Part shown: in pieces, positions 50,596 to 59,529 of the stretch
Position numbering within the stretch: the stretch's first letter is position 1
Layout: every line of letters begins with the position of its first letter
Assembly (NCBI RefSeq): GCF_030124325.1
Contig: NZ_JASKLR010000005.1
Coordinates: 248,001 to 312,000 of the forward strand
Direction: 5' to 3'
DNA: 64,000 nt
From: Sinorhizobium sp. 8-89
GTDB taxonomy: Bacteria; Pseudomonadota; Alphaproteobacteria; Rhizobiales; Rhizobiaceae
Notes under the pieces: model-generated
The model's input: only the letters and a program-made list of their open reading frames with translations
What the model was told of the DNA's origin: nothing
The model's database searches: none
Position numbers and translations under genes: made by a program

Positions 50596-51474
50596 CTACG
50601 GAATGGATTGCAGCAGGGTCTCCCGCGCCGATTTCAAATGCCGCCGGCAAGCCTGGTCCACCTGCTTCGGGTCGCGCGACTGCAGCGCGGCGATATAGGC
50701 GAGATGCTCTTCGAGCGCACGCGCATTGCGTTCACGCGAGTTCGCCTTGTTCCACTGGTAGTGATAGTGGAAGACGATCGCGATGATGTCGTAGAAGTCG
50801 ATGATGAAGCGGTTGCTGGACGACTTATGCACCAGCAGATGGAAGCGCTCGTCGAGTTCGGAAAACTCCTTGTAGCGGTTGTCGATGTCAGCGAGGATTT
50901 CGCGGTGCACCGCCTCGATCTTCTTCAGCTCCTCCCAGGCGGGGTGGTCCCCCGGCAGGGCGACGAAGGTCGCGGCGGATCTCAACTCGAACATTTCCCG
51001 CACTTCGGTCAGTTCGAGCGCGAACTCGCGGGTAAAGCCCTTGAGCACCCAATGGCTGTTCGGCCGCTTCTCGATCAGGCCGAAGCGGCTGAAGCGGATC
51101 AGGAATTCGCGTACGCTTGTCGTCCCGGTGCCGATCTCGCGCGCGAGCTCTAGCTCGTTGATCTGCATGCCGGGTTCGGCGCCTCCGGCCAGAATCCGGC
51201 GCATGAAACTGCGCTCGATGATCTCGGCAAGCGAATTGGTTTCTTCGGTCGGAAAATAGTCGCGCGGCTCCGGGCGGCGCAGCACGATCTTCCGGCGTTT
51301 GTCCCAGATGATCAGCTTGAGCTCCTCGCAGCGGGAAAGAATGGCCCGGACCGTGGTGCGGCTCACCCCCAGCACCTGCCCGAGTTCCGGTTCGGAAGGC
51401 AGCGTGGAGGTCTCTGCCAGCAGCTTCAGGCAGCGATTGAAGGCATCCTTGAAAACGGTGTTCTGCTTCGCCAT
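50596..51474 (-). CDS. GntR/FadR-family regulator with tandem winged helices
   Basis: A 292-residue regulator with two winged-helix segments. The first is STLPSEPELGQVLGVSRTTV followed by RAILSRCEELKLI, and the second is QINELELAREIGTGTTSVRE followed by FLIRFSRFGLIE, then a C-terminal all-helical FCD effector domain (ELTEVREMFELRSAATFVAL; metal-ligand-like histidines in FHLLVHKSSSNRF and CRRHLKSARETLL). Typical FadR-type proteins have only one helix-turn-helix, so the duplication is unusual. It is transcribed toward the aldolase and divergent from the dehydratase gene; it is the likely controller of the sugar cluster. Confidence 0.85.
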   Translation of the reverse strand: MAKQNTVFKDAFNRCLKLLAETSTLPSEPELGQVLGVSRTTVRAILSRCEELKLIIWDKRRKIVLRRPEPRDYFPTEETNSLAEIIERSFMRRILAGGAEPGMQINELELAREIGTGTTSVREFLIRFSRFGLIEKRPNSHWVLKGFTREFALELTEVREMFELRSAATFVALPGDHPAWEELKKIEAVHREILADIDNRYKEFSELDERFHLLVHKSSSNRFIIDFYDIIAIVFHYHYQWNKANSRERNARALEEHLAYIAALQSRDPKQVDQACRRHLKSARETLLQSIP

Positions 51475-51540
51475 GGAAAGTCCGGCCGGTTCCCTGTTGC
51501 TGCGGGCGTCGCGCCCGGAACTGTTGCTGTTCTACGGCTT

Positions 51541-51602
51541 GGGGCGTCTTACCAGACGCTCGGAAGCGGCAGTAGCATTTTGATTTACTGCGTGATTCAT
51601 CG
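51541..51602 (-). repeat. Mosaic palindromic repeat, copy 5 (truncated)
   Basis: Reverse-oriented fragment with GTAGCATTTTGATTTACTGC and GATTCAT; the hairpin core and one end are missing. Confidence 0.6.
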
Positions 51603-51766
51603 AGTCGGCGCCGACCGAAGCAATGATGCAATAGCCCGGCGACGCAGGTTTGTCTTCGTTGCGGCAACGATATCCAGGCATTCGGTCGCCCCCGATCTTT
51701 CCACGCCCTTACGGCCGGCCATGGTCCATGACGCGAGTTTTCGATCATAATACCTGTTGACGGATT

Positions 51767-51789
51767 TCTGTCTATTGTGGATAAAAGAC
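51767..51789. promoter_or_regulatory. Operator candidate, upstream of dehydratase
   Basis: A 23-bp site beginning TCTGTCTATT and ending GATAAAAGAC. It overlaps the -10 and matches the site at 54581-54603 at 18 of 23 positions. Half-sites TCTNTYT and ATAAAAGA are imperfect inverted copies. A GntR-type dimer site is inferred. Confidence 0.55.
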
Positions 51790-51839
51790 AAATTGATCGT
51801 GCGACTATTGCACAAGAATGAATTCAGGAGTGCCGCAAT

Positions 51840-53348
51840 TTGTCCGCCGCCCCGTCTTCAATCCTTCTCTCGCCGGAGGACAATGTCGCTGTTGCCACCT
51901 TCCCGATCGAAGCGGGGCAGCTGCTTCCGGGTGGCGCCCGGGCCAAGGCGCGGATCGAGCCCGGCCACAAGGTTGCGACACGAGCCATCGCAAGCGGCGA
52001 GCCGGTAATCAAATATGCGCAGGCGATTGGCCGCGCGACCGGCGACATAGGCGCTGGCGACCATGTTCATTCGCACAATCTCGCCTTTGACAAGGACCGT
52101 CTTGCGATTGGCGCAGCCGTTCCGCCGGAAGCCGCGAGTGCGGCCGACAAGGCCCGGACTTTCCTGGGTTACCGCAGGGCCGACGGGCGGGCCGCCACCC
52201 GCAACTATATCGGCATCATCGCAAGCGTGAACTGTTCCACCACGGTCTGTCGAGCCATCGCCGACGAGGCCAACCGGCGCATCCTGCCGAGATACGAAGG
52301 CATAGATGGCTTCGTGCCGATCGTGCATGATCAAGGCTGCGGCATGTCGTCGACCGGCGAGGGGATGAAGAACCTGCACCGGACGCTCGCCGGCTATGCG
52401 CGTCACGCCAATTTCGGCGGCGTGCTGATGGTCGGGCTCGGCTGCGAGGTCAACCAGTTGACGCTCTACGGCCAGAGCGGCTCCGGCGCGGAAAAGCGCC
52501 ATTTCAACATCCAGGAGGCGGGCGGATCCCGGCGGTCGGTCGAGCGCGCCCTGGGTGTCCTCGACGAAATCGCCCAGGAAGTCGCAACGGCGCGGCGCGT
52601 GCCGATTCCGGTCAGCGAGATCATTGTCGGCCTGCAATGCGGCGGCTCCGACGGGCTTTCAGGCGTTACGGCGAACCCGGCGCTCGGCGCAGCAGTCGAT
52701 ATTCTCGCGAGCGCCGGCGGCACCGCTATCCTCTCGGAGACCTCGGAGATTTATGGCGCCGAACACCTCTTGCGCAGCCGGGCGGTCAACGAAGGCGTCG
52801 CGGTGAAGCTCGACGGACTGATTTCCTGGTGGGAAAATTACGTGGCATTGCATGGTGCATCGCTCGACAACAATCCTTCGCCGGGCAACAAGCGCGGCGG
52901 TCTCACGACGATCCTGGAGAAATCGCTCGGTGCGGTCGCCAAGGGCGGGCGGTCGCCGTTGACGGCTGTCTACAACTACGCCGAGCGCGTCACCGAGCAT
53001 GGGCTCGTGTTCATGGATACGCCCGGCTACGACCCGGTTTCGGCAACCGGACAGGTCGCGGGCGGCGCGAATGTCATCGCATTTACGACAGGACGCGGCA
53101 GTTGCTTCGGCTGTCGCCCTGCGCCGTCGATCAAGCTCACCAGCAACACGCCGCTTTATCGCGCCATGGAGGAAGACATGGACATCGATTGCGGCGTGAT
53201 CGCTTCGGGAGAGGCAACCATTGCCGGTCTTGGCCGTGAAATCTTCGATCTCATCATCGATACCGCTTCCGGCCGCAAGACCAAGAGCGAACTCTTCGGT
53301 TATGGCGACAATGAATTCGTTCCCTGGCATCTGGGGGCGACACTCTGA
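51840..53348 (+). CDS. UxaA/GarD-family sugar-acid dehydratase
   Basis: A 502-residue enzyme of the altronate/galactarate dehydratase family. The N-terminal SAF domain (VATFPIEAGQLLPGGARAKA to HVHSHNL) is fused to the catalytic part. Conserved words: VHDQGCGMSSTGEGMKNLHR, LMVGLGCEVNQ, VGLQCGGSDGLSGVTANPAL, FMDTPGYDPVSATGQVAGGA, and the metal site in FTTGRGSCFGCRPAPSIKLT, with cysteines instead of the threonine-rich loop of galactarate dehydratase. Family members dehydrate altronate, galactarate or related acids, needing Fe2+. The neighbouring genes suggest a 6-deoxy-L-aldonate such as L-fuconate. The start is TTG at 51840 with AGGAG nine bases upstream; the nearest ATG is out of frame. Confidence 0.85.
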   Translation: MSAAPSSILLSPEDNVAVATFPIEAGQLLPGGARAKARIEPGHKVATRAIASGEPVIKYAQAIGRATGDIGAGDHVHSHNLAFDKDRLAIGAAVPPEAASAADKARTFLGYRRADGRAATRNYIGIIASVNCSTTVCRAIADEANRRILPRYEGIDGFVPIVHDQGCGMSSTGEGMKNLHRTLAGYARHANFGGVLMVGLGCEVNQLTLYGQSGSGAEKRHFNIQEAGGSRRSVERALGVLDEIAQEVATARRVPIPVSEIIVGLQCGGSDGLSGVTANPALGAAVDILASAGGTAILSETSEIYGAEHLLRSRAVNEGVAVKLDGLISWWENYVALHGASLDNNPSPGNKRGGLTTILEKSLGAVAKGGRSPLTAVYNYAERVTEHGLVFMDTPGYDPVSATGQVAGGANVIAFTTGRGSCFGCRPAPSIKLTSNTPLYRAMEEDMDIDCGVIASGEATIAGLGREIFDLIIDTASGRKTKSELFGYGDNEFVPWHLGATL

Positions 53349-53389
53349 CGATGTGGGAAGAGCGCATCCTTGGAGGGAGGAGACAGGGA

Positions 53390-54409
53390 ATGCAGAAAAG
53401 AAAAATCGGCCGGACGAATCTCTCCGTGACCGAATACAGTTTTGGTGCGGCCGGGCTTGGCGGCCTCTATCGCGAATGCACGCGGGAGGCAGCGATGGAG
53501 ACGCTCGACGCCGCTTGGGCGGCCGGCATCCGCTATTTCGACGTGGCGCCCTATTATGGGTTGGGCCTGGCCGAGCGGCGCGTCGGCGATTTCCTGCAGG
53601 ACAAGCCGCGCGACAGCTTCGTGCTTTCGACAAAAGTGGGCCGCCTGCTTCGTCCGGTCCCGGAAAGCGCCGTTCCGGACTATTCCTACGTAAAACCGCT
53701 GAATTTCGACGTCACTTTCGACTACAGCTATGACGCGATCATGCGGTCCGTCGATTTCAGCTACGCCCGCCTCGGTCTCAATCGCATCGATATCCTCTAT
53801 GTTCATGATATCGGCGTCTACACCCACGGCGCCGCGAAGAATGCCGTGTTTTTACGGCAGCTGATGGATTCCGGCCTGAAGGCCCTGGAAGAGCTGAAGT
53901 CGAGCGGCGTCATCTCGGCCTATGGCCTGGGCGTTAACGAGGTGCCGGTCTGCCTTGAGGTCATGCGGCGGGCCGATATCGACTGCATACTCCTGGCCGG
54001 TCGCTACACGCTTCTCGACCGCTCGGCGGTCGCCGAGTTGCTTCCGCTTTGCGAGAAGAAGGGGACATCGCTCGTCGTTGGCGGCGTGTTCAATTCCGGT
54101 ATTCTCGCCACCGGACCGGTCGAAGGCGCCCATTTCGACTATATGCCGGCCAGCGAAGAAGTGCGGGGGCGTGTTGCCGCAATGGAAAAGATCGCACGCG
54201 ATCGCGGCATGCCGCTCGCTGCACCTGCGCTCCAGTTCCCTCTTGCCAGTCCGCAGGTCGCTTCGGTGCTGCTCGGCACCGCAAAGCCCGCGAGCCTCGA
54301 GCGCAATATGGAACTCACCCGACAGAAGATCGCGGCGGAAGACTTCGCCGCCTTCGAGCCTTACACACTTGTCGCGCCCGAACTCGGGCTGGACGCGGTA
54401 CGGGCCTGA
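53390..54409 (+). CDS. Aldo/keto reductase, aldose 1-dehydrogenase type
   Basis: A 339-residue AKR of the L-fucose dehydrogenase / D-threo-aldose 1-dehydrogenase / pyridoxal 4-dehydrogenase branch. The AKR tetrad is visible: Asp and Tyr in IRYFDVAPYYGLGLAERRVG, Lys in FVLSTKVGRLLRP and His in DILYVHDIGVYTHG. It likely oxidises the C1 of an L-sugar such as L-fucose or L-galactose to the lactone with NAD(P)+. The ATG at 53390 follows GGAGGGAGGAGA, a very strong ribosome site. It lies 41 bases after the dehydratase gene, so the two are probably co-transcribed. Confidence 0.87.
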   Translation: MQKRKIGRTNLSVTEYSFGAAGLGGLYRECTREAAMETLDAAWAAGIRYFDVAPYYGLGLAERRVGDFLQDKPRDSFVLSTKVGRLLRPVPESAVPDYSYVKPLNFDVTFDYSYDAIMRSVDFSYARLGLNRIDILYVHDIGVYTHGAAKNAVFLRQLMDSGLKALEELKSSGVISAYGLGVNEVPVCLEVMRRADIDCILLAGRYTLLDRSAVAELLPLCEKKGTSLVVGGVFNSGILATGPVEGAHFDYMPASEEVRGRVAAMEKIARDRGMPLAAPALQFPLASPQVASVLLGTAKPASLERNMELTRQKIAAEDFAAFEPYTLVAPELGLDAVRA

Positions 54410-54580
54410 CAGGTGCCGTTGCGCTGACTTGATGTCCGCGCGGCGGCAAACCGGGACACCGGTACGCCTGTACCCTTCCGGAAATGCCTATGAAAACATA
54501 TTGTTGCGTCTGGGAGGAACGCGATGAATGGGATCGGCAGAACGGCTTGCCATTTCAAATTCACTGCGCTAGCGTGTCAA

Positions 54581-54603
54581 TCTGTTTTTTATAGATAAAA
54601 GAT
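54581..54603. promoter_or_regulatory. Operator candidate, upstream of ABC transporter
   Basis: A 23-bp site beginning TCTGTTTTTT and ending GATAAAAGAT, the closest relative of the site at 51767-51789. It lies 69 bases before the binding-protein start and includes a TATAGA -10-like word. Confidence 0.55.
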
Positions 54604-54671
54604 CGATCCGTATGCACCTTGCGGATCGCATTCGATAACGGAACGAGGTGTTACTTGAGAGGAGAAACCCG

Positions 54672-55661
54672 ATGAGCATAACCAAGCGCATTCTGTCCCG
54701 CCGAGCCTTCACCGCACTTGCCGGTGCCGCCTTCCTCGCCACCATGGCGCCCGTCGCGTCCTTCGCCCAGGACGTCACGATCCCGATTATCGTGAAGGAC
54801 ACCACTTCCTTCTACTGGCAGATCGTTCTCGCGGGCGCGCGCGCCGCCGGCAAGGACCTCGGCGTGAATGTGCCGGAACTTGGCGCTCAGTCCGAATCGG
54901 ACATCAACGGCCAGATCAGCATCCTTGAAAACGCCGTCGCCGGCTCGCCAGCCGCAGTCGTGATCTCGCCGACCGAGTTCAAGGCGCTTGGCAAGCCGAT
55001 CGACGAGGCAGCAAAGTCGGTCCCGATCATCGGCATCGATTCGGCGGCAGACTCGAAGGCCTTCACCTCGTTCCTGACGACCGACAACGTCCAGGGCGGT
55101 CGTATTGCCGCCGACGGGCTCGCTGCGGCGATCAAGGAGGCGACCGGCAAGGAGGAAGGCGAAATCGCCATCATCACCAGCCTGCCCGGCGTCGGCTCTC
55201 TCGACCAGCGCCGTGAAGGCTTCCTCGATCAGGTCAAGACCAAGTATCCGGGCTTCAAGGTCGTTGCCGACAAATATGCCGATGGTCAGGCAACGACCGG
55301 CCTCAACATGATGACCGACCTGATCACCGCCAATCCGAATCTCGTCGGCGTCTTCGCCTCCAATCTGATCATGGCGCAGGGCGTCGGCCAAGCGATCGCC
55401 GAGAACAAGCTCGGTGACAAGATCAAGGTGATCGGCTTCGACAGCGACGAAAAGACGGTCGGCTTCCTGAAAGAAGGCGTGCTGGCGGGTCTGGTGGTGC
55501 AGGATCCCTATCGCATGGGTTATGATGGCGTAAAGACGGCGCTTGCGGTCTCGAAGGGCGAGAAGGTCGAAGCCAATGTCGATACCGGCGCGAACCTCGT
55601 CACCAAGGCCAACATGGCCGATCCGAAAATCGATGCGCTTCTGAATCCGAAGGTGAACTGA
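54672..55661 (+). CDS. Sugar ABC transporter, periplasmic binding protein
   Basis: A 329-residue ribose/xylose-type solute-binding protein (type 1 fold). The leader KRILSRRAFTALAGAAFLAT has a twin-arginine motif and AxA cleavage site near AVASFAQ, so export through Tat or Sec is likely. The mature part has FYWQIVLAGARAAGKDLGVN, ISPTEFKALGKPIDEAAKSV, GSLDQRREGFLDQVKTKYPG and VFASNLIMAQGVGQAI, typical of ribose-binding proteins. It presumably captures the sugar processed by the cluster. The ATG follows TTGAGAGGAGA. Two stem-loops separate it from the ATPase gene, which would favour its higher expression. Confidence 0.93.
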   Translation: MSITKRILSRRAFTALAGAAFLATMAPVASFAQDVTIPIIVKDTTSFYWQIVLAGARAAGKDLGVNVPELGAQSESDINGQISILENAVAGSPAAVVISPTEFKALGKPIDEAAKSVPIIGIDSAADSKAFTSFLTTDNVQGGRIAADGLAAAIKEATGKEEGEIAIITSLPGVGSLDQRREGFLDQVKTKYPGFKVVADKYADGQATTGLNMMTDLITANPNLVGVFASNLIMAQGVGQAIAENKLGDKIKVIGFDSDEKTVGFLKEGVLAGLVVQDPYRMGYDGVKTALAVSKGEKVEANVDTGANLVTKANMADPKIDALLNPKVN

Positions 55662-55716
55662 AGCAATTCCAATGTGACGGTTTTTCCGTCCGGAGTTGGC
55701 GAAGTCTCAAAGAGTC

Positions 55717-55855
55717 AGATCGTTTCACTGCGTCACCGACGCGGTGGAACGATCTAAGGATCCGGATGAGGCGACAGCAGGTTCGAGGGGGCGCCGTCGC
55801 CTTCCGGGTCGGCGCATAACCCCGGGAGTTGCAAGCGATTTTCGGGGTTATGCGC
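55717..55855 (+). other. Two stem-loops between binding protein and ATPase genes
   Basis: Hairpin one: AGATCGTTTCAC (55717-55728) with GTGGAACGATCT (55744-55755), one wobble pair. Hairpin two: GCGCATAACCCCG (55812-55824) with CGGGGTTATGCGC (55843-55855), 13 perfect pairs. Neither has a T-tract. Such structures often slow 3' decay of the binding-protein message. Confidence 0.7.
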
Positions 55856-55921
55856 AGTTTCTAAGGCATTGCAGCGCCGCCGGCGGCTTTGAAGCAAGGC
55901 GCTGCCGAGGAGGAGGCTTAC

Positions 55922-57475
55922 ATGATTGGACTTCACGAGGTCGGCCATCGACACGAGGGCAAGCTGAGAACGCCTGCCGGCCACCCCGTTCCCAAGGGTG
56001 AACCGATCCTCGAATTGCACAGTCTGCGGAAGAATTACGGTGCCGTCGAAGCACTGAAACCCGCGACCATCACCTTTCTCTCCGGCGAGGTCCATGCGAT
56101 CGTCGGTGAAAACGGCGCCGGCAAGTCGACGCTGATCAAACTGCTGACCGGTGTGATAACTCGAACCTCGGGCGAGATCCTGTGGTGCGGCGAGCCGGTT
56201 CAACTCGCAAGTCCCAACGAGGCGATTTCGCGCGGCATCAACGCCGTCCATCAGGAAGTCGTGCTCTGCCCGCATCTTTCCGTCGCGGCCAACATGTTTC
56301 TCGGTGACGAGATGAACAGGCGCGGCCTGATGCGTAAGCGCGCGATGACCGACGCCGCCCAAGGGGTGCTCGACGATCTCGGCTTCAACCTGCCCGCAGG
56401 TGCGGTGCTCGGCAGCCTGACGATCGGTCAGCAGCAACTGGTCGCGACCGCCCGCGCGGCGATGCGGGGCACCCAGTTCCTGATCTTCGACGAGCCGACG
56501 GCCTATCTCACGCGACAGGAATCCGAACAACTGTTCCGCCTCATTCGCCGGCTGCAGAGTGAAGGGGTCACGATCGTCTACATCAGCCACCGCCTGGAGG
56601 AAGTGTTCGAACTTGCCGACCGCGTCTCCGTTCTGCGCGACGGCACTCATGTCGGCACGCGGGCGATCGGCGAGACGAACGAGGCCGAACTGATCGCGCT
56701 GATGATCAATCGCACGATCGAACAGATTTATCACAAGGAGCATTTTACCGCGGGCGAGACACTCATCGAGACGCGGGGGCTGAGCGGCCCAGGCTTCGCC
56801 GACGTGTCGCTGACTGTCAGGGCCGGCGAGATAGTCGGCCTCTACGGCCTGATCGGCGCCGGCCGCAGTGAATTTGCGCTCGGCCTTTACGGGCGCCATC
56901 GGCTCAGCGCAGGAGAGGTCTTCTGGCAGGGCAGGAAGGTCGAGATCGACAGTGAGCGAAGGGCAATGGAACTCGGCATCGCGCTTGCGCCCGAGAGCCG
57001 CCGTGACCAGGGCCTCTGCCTCAACCTGCCGATCGGCCTCAACATCAACTTGCCGGTTTTCCGCAGGCTGACGCGCGGACTGACGATCAACCGTGCCGAA
57101 GAGGCCGCAAACGCCGATCGCCAGATCAGGGATCTGAAGATCAAGACGCCGTCACGCCGGGTGCTGGCATCGGCCATGTCCGGCGGCAATCAGCAGAAGA
57201 TCGTCATCGGCAAATGGCTGAGCCACGGGGCAAAGCTGTTCATCTTCGACGAACCGACCGTCGGCGTCGATGTCGGCACCAAGGCGGAAATCTATCGGCT
57301 TTTCTCGCGGCTGCTGGAGAAGGGAGCGGGCATTATCCTGATCTCCTCCTACTTGCCCGAGGTCTACGAACTGTCGGACCGGCTTCATGTCTTCCGGCAG
57401 GGGCGGGTTGTGGGAAGCCACGGCTACCGTACCGCCAGCCATGAGGACGTGCTGGCACAGGCGATCGGCGCGTGA
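55922..57475 (+). CDS. Sugar ABC transporter, ATP-binding protein (RbsA type)
   Basis: A 517-residue fused ATPase with two nucleotide-binding domains. The first has Walker A VGENGAGKSTLIKLLTG, signature LTIGQQQLVATARAAM and Walker B LIFDEPTAYL. The second has a degenerate Walker A in LYGLIGAGRSEFALGLYG, signature MSGGNQQKIVIGKWL and Walker B FIFDEPTVGVDVG. This asymmetric layout is normal for the ribose/xylose/galactose class. The start is ATG at 55922 with GAGGAGG; an upstream ATG adds 11 residues. It partners with the permease 41 bases downstream. Confidence 0.94.
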   Translation: MIGLHEVGHRHEGKLRTPAGHPVPKGEPILELHSLRKNYGAVEALKPATITFLSGEVHAIVGENGAGKSTLIKLLTGVITRTSGEILWCGEPVQLASPNEAISRGINAVHQEVVLCPHLSVAANMFLGDEMNRRGLMRKRAMTDAAQGVLDDLGFNLPAGAVLGSLTIGQQQLVATARAAMRGTQFLIFDEPTAYLTRQESEQLFRLIRRLQSEGVTIVYISHRLEEVFELADRVSVLRDGTHVGTRAIGETNEAELIALMINRTIEQIYHKEHFTAGETLIETRGLSGPGFADVSLTVRAGEIVGLYGLIGAGRSEFALGLYGRHRLSAGEVFWQGRKVEIDSERRAMELGIALAPESRRDQGLCLNLPIGLNINLPVFRRLTRGLTINRAEEAANADRQIRDLKIKTPSRRVLASAMSGGNQQKIVIGKWLSHGAKLFIFDEPTVGVDVGTKAEIYRLFSRLLEKGAGIILISSYLPEVYELSDRLHVFRQGRVVGSHGYRTASHEDVLAQAIGA

Positions 57476-57515
57476 TTGCGAGAAACAGGCATAAGGGACT
57501 GCAGGGAGGAACGAG

Positions 57516-58493
57516 ATGAGTGTGGAAACGGTAGAAAGCAGCGCGGGGCCGACGCCGAGGAAAGGGATCAGCATCCTGTTCGGTCTGACGTTGCTGGGGC
57601 TCCTGCTCTTCCTCTGGCTGCTCCTCGGCTTCGCGACCAACAGCTTCTGGACGCCAAACAACATCAGCAACCTGCTGCGCCAGGGAGCGATGACGGCAAT
57701 CCTTGCCGTCGGCCAGACCTTCGTGATCATCACCGCCGGCATCGACCTCTCGGTCGGAGCCGTGGTCGGTTTCACCAGCGTCATTGTCGCATGGCTGCTT
57801 GCCGCCGGCGTTCCTCTCTGGCTTGCCCTCATCGCCACTTTGGCGATCGGCGTCCTGATCGGCGCGTTCCATGCCTTCGCTATCGTCCGCATGGGCCTGC
57901 CGCCATTCATCATTACGCTGGCAACGCTGACGTCGCTGCGCGGCATCGGCCTGCTCATCACCAACGGCTCGACGATATCGATCACCAACGAGGCCTTCAC
58001 CAATTTCTCGCGGGCCGATTTTCTCGGTGTGCCGAGCCTGTTCTGGATGGTGATCGTCGTCGCCGTGCCGGCCTATATCTTCCTGCACCTCAGCCGTTTC
58101 GGTCGCTATCTCTTTGCTGTCGGCTCGAACAGCGAGGCGGCCCGCCTTTCCGGCGTCAACGTCAACCGCACGATCTATCTGGCCTATATCCTGTCGTCGA
58201 CCTGCGCAGCCTTTGTCGGCCTGCTGCTTGCCTCGCGCATCGGCATCGGCAACGCCACGCAGGCGGAGGGCTGGGAACTGCAAGCGATAGCCTCGTCGGT
58301 GATCGGCGGCACGAGCCTTTTCGGCGCCGTCGGTTCGGTCCACGGCCCGCTGCTCGGCGCCTTCATTCTGGCGACCATCAACAACGGCGCCAATCTCATG
58401 AACGTCAATTCCTTCTGGCAGCGCGTCATCACCGGGCTGCTCATCATCGTCATCGTCTACTTCGACCAGCTCCGGCGGCGGGGCGAGCGATGA
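57516..58493 (+). CDS. Sugar ABC transporter, permease (RbsC type)
   Basis: A 325-residue permease with eight to ten membrane segments. Family words: NISNLLRQGAMTAILAVGQT, FVIITAGIDLSVGAVVGFTS, the cytoplasmic coupling region VGSNSEAARLSGVNVNRTIY and ASSVIGGTSLFGAVGSVHGP. Acts with the ATPase and binding protein to import a pentose or deoxyhexose. It ends 14 bases before the zinc dehydrogenase gene. Confidence 0.95.
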   Translation: MSVETVESSAGPTPRKGISILFGLTLLGLLLFLWLLLGFATNSFWTPNNISNLLRQGAMTAILAVGQTFVIITAGIDLSVGAVVGFTSVIVAWLLAAGVPLWLALIATLAIGVLIGAFHAFAIVRMGLPPFIITLATLTSLRGIGLLITNGSTISITNEAFTNFSRADFLGVPSLFWMVIVVAVPAYIFLHLSRFGRYLFAVGSNSEAARLSGVNVNRTIYLAYILSSTCAAFVGLLLASRIGIGNATQAEGWELQAIASSVIGGTSLFGAVGSVHGPLLGAFILATINNGANLMNVNSFWQRVITGLLIIVIVYFDQLRRRGER

Positions 58494-58506
58494 TCGGGGT
58501 TCATGC

Positions 58507-59529
58507 ATGAAAGCCATCCTCTGCCCGGAGCCGGGGCGCCTCGAGATCGTCGACCGTAACCGACCGGGGGCACCCGCCGCCGGCTGGGCCCGCCTCGCCG
58601 TCAGCCATGTCGGAATCTGCGGTACCGACTATCACATCTTCGAAGGCAAGCACCCCTTCCTGCAATATCCCCGCGTGATGGGGCACGAGATTTCGGCGAA
58701 GGTGATCGAAGCGGGCCCCGAGACATCCCTCGCGTCCGAGACGCTGGTGGTGGTCAATCCCTATCTCTCCTGCGGAACCTGTGTGGCCTGCCGAAGCGGA
58801 AAGCCGAATTGCTGTACGGCGATCCGTGTTCTCGGCGTTCACACCGATGGCGCCTTCTGCGAGGAGATCATGATGCCGGAACAAAATCTCTATCCGGCTC
58901 AGGATCTATCGCCCGAAGCTGCCGCTGCGGTCGAATTCCTGGCGATCGGAGCCCATGCGGTGCGTCGGTCGAACGCCGCGCCCGGCGCCCGTTCGCTCGT
59001 CATCGGCGCCGGTCCGATCGGCCTCGGAACGGCGATCTTTTCCCGGATCGCCGGACACGGCGTCACCCTTCTCGATACGAGTGCCGAAAGACTGGGCTTC
59101 GCCGCCGACAGGCTTGGCTTCCTGCACCGCATCGTTGTCGACGATGACGTTAAACGTGCGGTCGCGCAGGCGACGGATGGCGATGGCTTCGATGTCGTCT
59201 TCGACGCAACAGGCAACGGAACGTCGATGGAACGGTCGTTTGCCCACGTCGCCCATGGCGGAACGCTCGTCTTCGTCAGCGTGGTCAAGGACGATATTCG
59301 TTTCTCCGACCCGGAATTTCACAAACGCGAGATGACCTTGGTCGCTAGCCGCAACGCCACGCGTGTGGATTTCGACCACGTGATTGCGTCGCTTCGCGAC
59401 GGCCTGGTCCCGATCGATGCGCTGATCACCCATCGCACGACACTCGATCAGGCGGTGCACGATCTGCCGCGCTGGGCGCATGACAAGTCCGGTCTCGTCA
59501 AGGCGGTGATAAAAGTGGGTGCCGCATGA
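58507..59529 (+). CDS. Zinc-binding alcohol dehydrogenase
   Basis: A 340-residue medium-chain dehydrogenase. The catalytic zinc site is VGICGTDYHIFEGKHP with VMGHEISAKV; the structural zinc cysteines are in SCGTCVACRSGKPNCC; the NAD part is LVIGAGPIGLGTAIFSRIAG. It resembles RspB/LgoD-type enzymes that oxidise sugar acids. In the cluster it could oxidise 2-keto-3-deoxy-L-fuconate or an L-aldonate such as L-galactonate. Four bases overlap the lactonase gene (ATGA). Confidence 0.9.
   Translation: MKAILCPEPGRLEIVDRNRPGAPAAGWARLAVSHVGICGTDYHIFEGKHPFLQYPRVMGHEISAKVIEAGPETSLASETLVVVNPYLSCGTCVACRSGKPNCCTAIRVLGVHTDGAFCEEIMMPEQNLYPAQDLSPEAAAAVEFLAIGAHAVRRSNAAPGARSLVIGAGPIGLGTAIFSRIAGHGVTLLDTSAERLGFAADRLGFLHRIVVDDDVKRAVAQATDGDGFDVVFDATGNGTSMERSFAHVAHGGTLVFVSVVKDDIRFSDPEFHKREMTLVASRNATRVDFDHVIASLRDGLVPIDALITHRTTLDQAVHDLPRWAHDKSGLVKAVIKVGAA

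Larger units (their letters stand above)
51475..51839. other. Control region of the sugar cluster
   Basis: A 365-base gap between the divergent regulator and dehydratase genes. It holds a truncated mosaic repeat at 51541-51602 and, nearer the dehydratase, a promoter TTGACG (51757-51762) with 17 bases to GATAAA (51780-51785). The inverted-repeat operator candidate overlaps the -10. Confidence 0.55.

Noticed and set aside
51775-51783. TGTGGATAA, a perfect DnaA box before the dehydratase gene
   Set aside because: A single box far from oriC and overlapping the -10/operator; more simply part of the promoter.
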